Origin: Halorubrum aidingense JCM 13560
GTDB lineage: Archaea > Halobacteriota > Halobacteria > Halobacteriales > Haloferacaceae
DNA: 48,817 bases
Assembly (NCBI RefSeq): GCF_000336995.1
Contig: NZ_AOJI01000035.1
Coordinates: 18,155-66,971 of the forward strand
Direction of reading: 5' to 3'
Shown here piece after piece: positions 42,830 through 48,817 of this stretch (position 1 is the stretch's first letter; each line of letters begins with the position of its first letter). Position numbers and translations under genes: made by a program. A model generated the notes under the pieces. The model was not told the DNA's origin and did no database searches. It was given only the letters and a program-made list of their open reading frames with translations.

Positions 42830-43058
42830 AATTCTCGCCAGTATAGAGGCGCGCTGAGGTATTAAACGCAGCAGAATAGTTGTTATCTCGCCGCACACAC
42901 CCACAGAACGCGGTTCTCGTCTCAGAGTCAGAGTCGGTCATTCCGAGCGTTGATCGCCTGCGATCGCCTGTGACCGGCCTCGATCGGTCTCTATTGGCCT
43001 TGATCGATCCCGGGCCGGTTTCGGACCAACTCCGGGACAGCTCTGGCGCCGCTCTCAC

Positions 43059-43598
43059 TCAGCTCACGTCGATGCTGTGTCCGGTCGCGTCCGTCGCCGA
43101 CCGCTTCGGGAGCGTGACAGTGAGCACGCCCACATCGTAGGAGGCGCTTGCACCGTCGCGCTCGACCGACGCCGGGATGGGAACGCGCCGCGAGACCGCG
43201 CGGGTACGTCGCTCCCGACGGTGATACCGGACGTCACCGTCGGGATCGGACGCCGCGTCGTCGGTTGCAGCGTCCGCGTCGTCCTCGGTGTCATCGAACT
43301 CGCCGTCGGCGTCGGCGCCCTCGTCGGTGTCCTCGCCGATGGAGACCTCGCTTTCCGTTTCGTGGGTCGCCGCGATCAACAGCGCGTCGTCCCGGAGTTC
43401 AACCTCGATCTCGTCCTCGTCGAATCCGGGGAGATCGGCGACCACGGTGACCGTCTCGTCGTCTTCGAACACGTCGACCGCGAGATCGCGTGTGCCCGGA
43501 AGCTCCGGGGTATCGAGCGTGCTACCGAGCGCTTCGAACTCTCGGCCCATCCGTTCGAGCAGGGTCTCGATCTCGGTGAAAGGGTCACGTCGTGTCAT
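43059..43598 (-). CDS. Hsp20/alpha-crystallin small heat-shock protein, copy 2, with acidic insert
   Basis: A 179-residue member with the same framework (LAVDVFEDDETVTVVADLPGF at the start and YDVGVLTVTLPK at the end of the domain). A strongly acidic insert of about 35 residues (Asp/Glu/Ala-rich, roughly residues 95-130) interrupts the domain between strands before YHRRERRTRAVSRRV. The ATG at 43598 gives MTRRDPFTEIETLLERM, but a minus-strand attatag at 43605-43611 is too close to serve it, so a later start at 43550 is possible. Confidence 0.9.
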   Translation of the reverse strand: MTRRDPFTEIETLLERMGREFEALGSTLDTPELPGTRDLAVDVFEDDETVTVVADLPGFDEDEIEVELRDDALLIAATHETESEVSIGEDTDEGADADGEFDDTEDDADAATDDAASDPDGDVRYHRRERRTRAVSRRVPIPASVERDGASASYDVGVLTVTLPKRSATDATGHSIDVS

Positions 43599-43710
43599 GC
43601 AATCTATAATTCGGCGCGAGGGAACTTGAACGTACGGGCGATCGGGGGCAGCGATCGAGGAGGGATCCGCGAGGCGGTCGACGCAGGTCCCGCTCGTCAA
43701 GCGGGGATAC

Positions 43711-45219
43711 TCACAGGAAAGGCCGCCAGTAGTACGGACTGACGAACCCCTCGATGAGGCCGGCGACCGCGAGCAGGAGTCCGAGGCTCACCAGGACCCA
43801 GAAGGCGTTCTCCAGGGCGTCGGCGAACGCCGCTCGGCTCGACCGGCCGCGGAGGGTCCGCCAAGAGACGATCCCGAGGTGGACCCCGAGCGCCCCGGAC
43901 ACGAACAGCGCGGGGATCTCGAGAATTCCGTGGGGGGCGACGAACGCGAGCAGCGCGAGCATGTTCTCCTCTAACGCGGCGGTGGCGCCGAGCGCGAGCC
44001 CGTTGAACGCGATCGACGACAGCGCCGGAACCCCGAGCGCGACGCCGCTGAGCGAGGTCGCGATCGCGACCGACCAGTTGTTTCCGAAGAAGTTCAGCGC
44101 GGCGGCGGGCGCGACGTGTCCGACCAATCGCGACTCGATCGACGTCGTGACCGCGCCGACGAACGGATCGACGGCGAGCCAGCCGAGCGCGCCGAAGCCG
44201 ACACCGACGACGACCGTCAGCGCGTGAAGCCCCGGGGTCCGGCGGACGAACGCGAGCAGTTCGCGCCAGCCGCGGCGGACGCCGCCGACGAACTGATCGC
44301 GGAGTCGGGCGTCGGTCGGTCCGACGGGATCGACCGCGCCGCGGTGACTGCCGTACAACACGGTTTTGAGGAGGTCGAGCGCGGGCGCGACGACGACGGC
44401 GCTGACGAGTGCGACGATCGCGCCGCCGCCGAGGAACGCGAGCCCGGACGCGACCGATGAGATCGCGACGAGAACCCCGATCGCGACGACGAGGTAGGCG
44501 GCCGCGTCGGCGGGGTTGGATCGGACGAACCCGGCGGCGCCGGAGAGCGACCCCACCACGTTCGCGTCGTCGACGACGACTGCCGACGGAGCGAACGCGA
44601 AGAGGACGCGGACGACGAGCAGCGCGACGAACCCGACGAGGAGGACGGCGAGCGCGGCCGCGGCCCCGACGAACGGGTTGACCGCGAACCCGACCGCGAC
44701 GGCGGCGGACCCGAGGAGGAACACGCCGATCCACAGCAGGACCTCGGCGACGTACAGGCCCAAGAACGTGAGCCACCGGTCTCGGACGCCCGCGATGCCC
44801 GCGGTGAGCCCCCGCTCGCTCCGAAGGCGAGCGACGACGGCGGACATCTGCCCGGCGGAGACCGCGGCGTACGCCAAGACCGCGAGAACGATCGTCGCGA
44901 CCGTCCCGGCGGTGATCAACAGCAGCGCCGTCGGCGAGGCGAGCGGTTCCAACGCCGGCGCGACGCTTTCGGCCCACGCCTGCACCGCCTCGGGATCCTG
45001 GCTGTCCGGCGGCGTCAGCTCCAACTCCGCCAACGCCGCCCGGGCGTCAGCGAGCCGGCCGGTGACTTCGAAGTGGAGGTACACGCCAGCGAGCGCGACG
45101 AAGAGTCCGAGACGGGCGATGACGGGGACGGCCATGCCGAGGAAATAAAACGGGATCAGGTCGGCGGGGCGCCGCCGGAGGGTCGATACCGTGACGGTGA
45201 CGGCAGATGACAGATCCAT
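43711..45219 (-). CDS. Stage II sporulation protein M family (SpoIIM/DUF95) membrane protein
   Basis: A 502-residue protein with about eleven helices. The C-terminal ~200 residues carry the SpoIIM/DUF95 domain (FFGNNWSVAIATSL, then APHGILEIPALFVSGALGVHLG). The N-terminal half is a separate helical membrane domain with similarity to the DUF7847/DUF975-like permeases only in general terms. Despite the name it has no tie to sporulation in archaea; members often sit near RDD or MoxR-type genes. The minus-strand TATA-like cattaagta at 45242-45250 is 27 nt before ATG 45219, a leaderless start. Confidence 0.88.
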   Translation of the reverse strand: MDLSSAVTVTVSTLRRRPADLIPFYFLGMAVPVIARLGLFVALAGVYLHFEVTGRLADARAALAELELTPPDSQDPEAVQAWAESVAPALEPLASPTALLLITAGTVATIVLAVLAYAAVSAGQMSAVVARLRSERGLTAGIAGVRDRWLTFLGLYVAEVLLWIGVFLLGSAAVAVGFAVNPFVGAAAALAVLLVGFVALLVVRVLFAFAPSAVVVDDANVVGSLSGAAGFVRSNPADAAAYLVVAIGVLVAISSVASGLAFLGGGAIVALVSAVVVAPALDLLKTVLYGSHRGAVDPVGPTDARLRDQFVGGVRRGWRELLAFVRRTPGLHALTVVVGVGFGALGWLAVDPFVGAVTTSIESRLVGHVAPAAALNFFGNNWSVAIATSLSGVALGVPALSSIAFNGLALGATAALEENMLALLAFVAPHGILEIPALFVSGALGVHLGIVSWRTLRGRSSRAAFADALENAFWVLVSLGLLLAVAGLIEGFVSPYYWRPFL

Positions 45220-45267
45220 GCGACGACGTTCGGTCGTCTGATACTTAATGAATCCGAGGGTGCGGGC

Positions 45268-46670
45268 TCACTCAGGAGGCGACGCCCCCTCGCTGCTGCC
45301 GCGCTCCGCCATCATCTCGGCGGCGCGGCCCGCCCACCCCGAGTACCGGAACCCGACGGCGACGACGAGCGCCATCCACCCGTACGCGAGGAACACGCCG
45401 ACGTACGCGCCGTCCGGACCGAGCGCGACCGTGCGCCCGAGCAGCCACGAGGCGCCCAGAAAGAAGCCGAACATGCCCGACACCCGAGCGACGAGCGGGA
45501 TCCGCGTCTCGCTCGCGCCCTGCAGCGAGCCGGAGAGCGCCGAGAAGCAGGCGAGCGCGGCGCCGGCCACCCCGTACACGCGCGCGCGAAGTCGACGGCG
45601 TATCGGATCGTCGGCGCGTCGTCGGTGAACAGCGGGACGAGACGCGGCGCGAGGGCGACGAGCGCGAGCCCGATGGCCCCGACCGTGAGCACGCCGAGCC
45701 CGGCGACGGCCCACCCGTTGAACCGCGCTTCCTCCGGGTCGCCGGCCCCGAGCGCTTGGCCGACGAGCACTGACGCCGCGACGTTGTAGCCCCGCGAGAG
45801 CGGTCCGGTCACCTGCTGGTACACCCGCCGTCCGATCTGGAAGCCGGCGTTGACCGCCTCGCCGAAACCCAAGAGGAGGGCGTTGAACGGGAACTCCGCG
45901 AGCTCCGAGCCGAACCCCTCGGCCACCCGCGGCGCGCTCACTCGAAGCAGCTGTCGCGCGATCGTGAGGTCCCGAGGGCGCGCGAAGTTGGCCTCGGTCC
46001 ACGATCCCCAGATCGCGACGCACAGCAGCCCGGCCGTGAGGACGTTGGCGCCGGCGGTCGCGAGAGCGACGCCGACGACCTCCAGTCGGGGGAAGCCGAA
46101 CAGCCCGAGTCCGAGCACGATCGAGCCGGCGATGTTCACGGAGTTGGCGGCGACGTTGACGTACATCGGCGTTCGGGTGTCGCCGGTCCCCTGTAGCGCG
46201 CGGGCGCCGACGAGCGCGACGTGGCGCGCGGGAGCGGTCGCGAACACGATCGCGAGGTACGTCGACCCGAGCGCGACGACCGCCGGCGGCGTCTCCTGCC
46301 CGACGAACCGGCCGAACACGTCGATAGCCTGCTCGCCGAGGAACGCGCCGAAGAGGACGAACGGAATCCCCGCGAGCAGTCCGACGAGGATCGCCTGCGT
46401 CACCGCCTCGTCGCGCGTGTCGGTCGCACCCGCGCCGGTGTCCTGCGAGGAGAGCGCGATCGCGCCGCCGCCGAGTCCGAGGCCGATCCGAAGCGGGAAC
46501 CGCGCGTACAGGTCCGCCAGCCCGATCGCGACGACCGCGGCCGGCGAGAACAGCGCGGTCACGAGGATGTCCGTCGTCCGCATCGCGGTGCGAAACGTCT
46601 GTTCGGCCATCACCGGCCACGCGAGCGCGAAGACCCGCTTCCAGACGCGTCGCAGCCGCGGGAAGTCCAT
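45268..46670 (-). pseudogene. MATE-family efflux transporter, frameshifted
   Basis: Read in one frame from ATG 46670 the protein is a good MATE transporter for about 360 residues (through FTDDAPTIRYAVDFARA), then turns into an Arg/Ser-rich non-protein stretch. In the adjacent frame, from about 45588 to the stop at 45268, the missing C-terminus appears (VYGVAGAALACFSALSGSLQ, then GASETRIPLVARVSGMFGFF). The switch lies in a run of five CG dinucleotides at 45579-45588. Two fewer bases there would restore one reading frame of about 467 residues. A leaderless promoter (ctttttaag, 46696-46704) is intact. Confidence 0.82.
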
Positions 46671-46799
46671 GTGTCACCCGAGACGGTCGGTCGGGCTTTT
46701 TAAGTACCGGAGCCGGCCGTCGCCGCCGGAGGTGTCGGAGGTACCGAATGCGCCGGAGAGTCCGAAGATGCCGGCGGCAGCGGCGCAGTGCGCCCGAAT

Positions 46800-46807
46800 C
46801 TTAATAC
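46800..46807 (+). promoter_or_regulatory. TATA-like box of the gamma-glutamylcyclotransferase-like gene
   Basis: cttaatac, centred 26 nt before ATG 46830, predicts initiation on the start codon. Confidence 0.55.
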
Positions 46808-46829
46808 GTGTTACCGCCTCACATGATAT

Positions 46830-47285
46830 ATGGACGTGTTCGTGTACGGGACGCTCACCGAACCGGACCGAGTCGCCGAGGTGCTCGACTCGTTCGTGTT
46901 CGTCGGGCCGGCGACGCTGACCGGGCTCCGGCTGGTCAAGGGGCGGTATCCGACGCTCGCGCCGGTCGACGGGGCGACCGCCGGGGACGATCGAACGGTC
47001 GCCGAGACGGCCGGACGGCTGCTCCGTACCGAAGCGATCGACGCCCTCGACGAGTACGAGCGCGTCGACGACGAACTGTACCGGCGAGTTACCGTTCCGC
47101 TCGACGCACCGGACGCGCCGGACGCGCCGGACGCGTCCGACCGCCATCCCGACGAGGCCGCGGTGTACATCGGGGACCCGAACCGGCTCGACGCGGACGC
47201 GACGTGGCCGGGTGACGGCGGGTTCGACGAGCGGGTGGTGGCGCACCTCGATCGGTCGGACGTTCGGGTGCGACTGACCCCCTGA
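46830..47285 (+). CDS. Gamma-glutamylcyclotransferase-like (GGCT/AIG2) protein
   Basis: A 151-residue protein with the GGCT fold. The substrate loop is FVYGTLTEPDRV and the catalytic glutamate is in IDALDEYERVDDELYRRV. Members release 5-oxoproline from gamma-glutamyl compounds or from branched amines; haloarchaea use gamma-glutamylcysteine as a thiol, so this is a plausible substrate. A DAP-repeat of three to four units at residues 92-103 comes from 9-bp DNA repeats (47103-47138) in a loop. The TATA-like box indicates a leaderless mRNA. Confidence 0.88.
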   Translation: MDVFVYGTLTEPDRVAEVLDSFVFVGPATLTGLRLVKGRYPTLAPVDGATAGDDRTVAETAGRLLRTEAIDALDEYERVDDELYRRVTVPLDAPDAPDAPDASDRHPDEAAVYIGDPNRLDADATWPGDGGFDERVVAHLDRSDVRVRLTP

Positions 47286-47378
47286 ACACCCGTCTGACGG
47301 AGCGATGACGGCGTCGCAGTCTGTCGGTTTCACTTTCACTCCGCTAGCCCTACCTTTTTGTATTCGGCCCGTTTCAAT

Positions 47379-47392
47379 TGACGTGCACGTCA
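47379..47392. promoter_or_regulatory. Perfect 14-bp palindrome upstream of ilvA
   Basis: tgacgtgcacgtca is fully self-complementary and lies about 120 bp before the ilvA start, 19 nt after an AT-rich cctttttgta (47353-47362). No ORF of note lies between. It is a candidate regulator site or a promoter-proximal site for an unannotated transcript. Confidence 0.5.
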
Positions 47393-47482
47393 CACGCGTG
47401 CATTCCCCCCTTTCCGAAACGGCGAGCCACCGGTATGTTGCCCGCCGGGCCGTCTCCGCCACAAACCGATCCGGACCGGAAC

Positions 47483-47489
47483 CGATTAG
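47483..47489 (+). promoter_or_regulatory. TATA-like box of ilvA
   Basis: cgattag is centred 28 nt before ATG 47514, giving a leaderless transcript. It is weaker than the other boxes described. Confidence 0.4.
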
Positions 47490-47513
47490 CGGTCGGCGCG
47501 GCGAACACGGCGT

Positions 47514-48725
47514 ATGATAACGCTCTCTGACGTTCGCGAGGCGCGCGAGCGGGTCGCGGGCGTCGCGCGGCACACGCCCCTGGAACGGTCACGGACCTTC
47601 TCCGAGATGAGCGGGGCGGACGTTCACCTCAAGCTGGAGAACTTCCAGCGCACCGGCGCGTTCAAGATCCGCGGCGCGATGAACCGGATCGCCACGCTCT
47701 CGGAGTCGGAGCGGGAGGCCGGCGTCGTCACCGCGAGCGCGGGCAACCACGCGCAGGGGGTCGCGCTGGCGGCCGACCGCGCCGGCGTCGACGCCACGGT
47801 CGTGATGCCGCGGTTCGCGCCCGTCTCGAAGGTGAAAGCCACCCGCGGGTACGGCGCGAGCGTCCGGTTAGAGGGCGTCGACTACGACGAGGCGCAGGCG
47901 TACGCCCACCAGCTGGAGCGCGAGGAGGGGCGGACGTACGTCCACGCCTTCGACGACCCGTTCGTGATGGCCGGGCAGGGGACGATCGGGTTGGAGATCG
48001 TCGACGACTGCCCCGACCTCGACACCGTCGTCGTCCCGATCGGCGGCGGCGGGCTCATCTCCGGGATCGCCGTCGCGATCAAAGAGCAACTGCCCGACGT
48101 GCGAGTCGTCGGCGTGCAGGCGGAAGGCGCCGCCTCGGCCGCGAAATCGCTGGCGGCGGGCGAGGTGTGTGAGATCGACAGCGTCGACACGATCGCCGAC
48201 GGGATCGCGACGCGGTCGGTCGGCGAACAGACGCTCGACGTCATGGCCGAGTACGTCGACGAGGTCGTCGCCGTCGACGACCGCGAGATCGCCTTAGCGC
48301 TCACGCTCCTCTTGGAGCGATCGAAGACGCTCGTCGAGGGCGCGGGCGCGGTCGCGCTCGCGGCCGTCCTCTCGGAGGCGTTCGAGTACGACGACGACGA
48401 GACGATCGTGGCCGCGCTCTGCGGCGGGAACATCGACCTCAACCGCCTCGGCACCGTGGTCCGGCGCGGCCTCGTCCAGATGGGCCGGTACCTCAAGATC
48501 ACGATCGATTTAAAAGACCGGCCGGGCGAACTGGAGCGCGTCTCCAGCATCGTCGCGCGCACCGGCGCGAACGTGTACGCGGTCCACCACGACCGCACCT
48601 CCCGGGACGTGGCCGTCAACGCCGCCGAACTCGAACTCGAATTAGAGACCGACGACGCCGAACACGCCGCCGACATCGTCGACGCCCTCGAAGCCGACGG
48701 CTACGTGGTCGAGGTCCTGTCGTAG
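47514..48725 (+). CDS. ilvA: Threonine ammonia-lyase (threonine dehydratase)
   Basis: A 403-residue PLP enzyme that turns threonine into 2-oxobutanoate and ammonia, the usual start of isoleucine synthesis. The PLP lysine is K51 in FQRTGAFKIRGAMNR; the phosphate loop is IGGGGLISGIAV; TASAGNHAQGVALAA is the substrate Ser/Asn loop. A C-terminal ACT domain (from about residue 325, LKITIDLKDRPGELERVSSI) may bind an amino acid for feedback control. The length and single ACT domain match the TdcB/ACT type found in archaea. It stands alone. Confidence 0.94.
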   Translation: MITLSDVREARERVAGVARHTPLERSRTFSEMSGADVHLKLENFQRTGAFKIRGAMNRIATLSESEREAGVVTASAGNHAQGVALAADRAGVDATVVMPRFAPVSKVKATRGYGASVRLEGVDYDEAQAYAHQLEREEGRTYVHAFDDPFVMAGQGTIGLEIVDDCPDLDTVVVPIGGGGLISGIAVAIKEQLPDVRVVGVQAEGAASAAKSLAAGEVCEIDSVDTIADGIATRSVGEQTLDVMAEYVDEVVAVDDREIALALTLLLERSKTLVEGAGAVALAAVLSEAFEYDDDETIVAALCGGNIDLNRLGTVVRRGLVQMGRYLKITIDLKDRPGELERVSSIVARTGANVYAVHHDRTSRDVAVNAAELELELETDDAEHAADIVDALEADGYVVEVLS

Positions 48726-48738
48726 GACGCGGCGACGG

Positions 48739-48817
48739 CTGTTTATAAGTGAACGAGCGGTTGGCGCGCTCCGGTGAGCGCCTGATAAAGGCGCGAATCC
48801 GAGCGCGAGGGAGTCGG
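48739..48817. repeat. Intergenic AT element and hairpin at the window edge
   Basis: Thirteen bases after the ilvA stop, ctgtttataag (48739-48749) repeats, in reverse orientation, the tttataaacag found at 28848-28858. A perfect 6-bp hairpin gcgctc-cggt-gagcgc follows at 48766-48781. The final bases include gagcgcgagggag, the reverse complement of ctccctcgcgctc near 29062-29074. This looks like a further copy of the dispersed element in the 28.8-29.2 kb interval and is cut by the window end. Confidence 0.55.

Noticed and set aside
43711..45219. Sporulation function from the SpoIIM name
   Set aside because: Archaea do not sporulate. The name reflects only a shared membrane domain.
45268..46670. 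Programmed ribosomal frameshift in the MATE gene
   Set aside because: No slippery heptamer or downstream structure stands out and MATE proteins are not known to need one. A simple indel in the CG run is the easier explanation.

Overview
The window is chromosomal DNA from a halophilic archaeon, most likely Halorubrum or a close relative. GC content is very high and the predicted proteins are strongly acidic. Exported lipoproteins carry twin-arginine signals followed by a lipobox. Many genes have an AT-rich TATA-like box about 26 nt upstream of the start codon, which predicts leaderless transcripts. Several families are haloarchaeal (conditioned medium-induced protein 4, DUF373, DUF6432, UPF0146, archaemetzincin, fused ADP-forming acetate-CoA ligase). 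All family names come from reading the sequence; no database search was run.

Layout. 0.15-7.5 kb: radical SAM protein, Tat lipoprotein, DUF373 membrane protein, a membrane protein with a zinc-finger-like tail, and a two-gene acetyl-CoA unit (BioD/DRTGG-like protein overlapping an ADP-forming acetate-CoA ligase). 7.8-12.6 kb: regulators and signalling (winged-helix repressor, Bat-type HTH protein, zinc ribbon, flavin-nucleotide-binding protein, PAS histidine kinase, MBL hydrolase) with a 26-bp tandem repeat. 12.7-16.1 kb: a tightly overlapping DUF4129 / DUF7269-like / DUF58 / DUF7519-like membrane module without a MoxR ATPase beside it. 16.1-20.1 kb: KDG kinase preceded by a coupled 13-codon mini-ORF, CMI4, and a complete ECF biotin transporter (BioY-BioM-BioN). 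20.2-22.7 kb: a large HdrD-like membrane iron-sulfur protein and a small unknown gene.

22.8-31.4 kb is a phosphate region: pstS-pstC-pstA-pstB-phoU, an arsenate-reductase-like LMW phosphatase, a 475-bp gene-free stretch with a perfect 28-bp palindrome, a YfcE-type phosphoesterase, a 42-residue membrane protein and a PiT transporter. It contains both a high-affinity ABC route and a low-affinity route for phosphate, with PhoU as regulator and the phosphatase-like protein possibly handling arsenate that enters by the same transporters.

31.4-48.8 kb is mixed housekeeping: a YgfZ/GcvT-like protein, DUF6432 protein, archaemetzincin and UPF0146 protein sharing a 39-bp divergent promoter, HAD hydrolase, type IV pilin-like protein, two tRNA genes (CAU and Asn-GUU) followed by the CCA-adding enzyme, a CrcB fluoride-channel pair, HerA-like ATPase, two PIMT-family methyltransferases (one without the usual active-site motif), two Hsp20 proteins, a SpoIIM-type membrane protein, a MATE transporter broken by a frameshift in a CG-dinucleotide tract, a gamma-glutamylcyclotransferase-like protein and threonine ammonia-lyase. 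No insertion sequence, integrase, CRISPR array or rRNA gene was seen.
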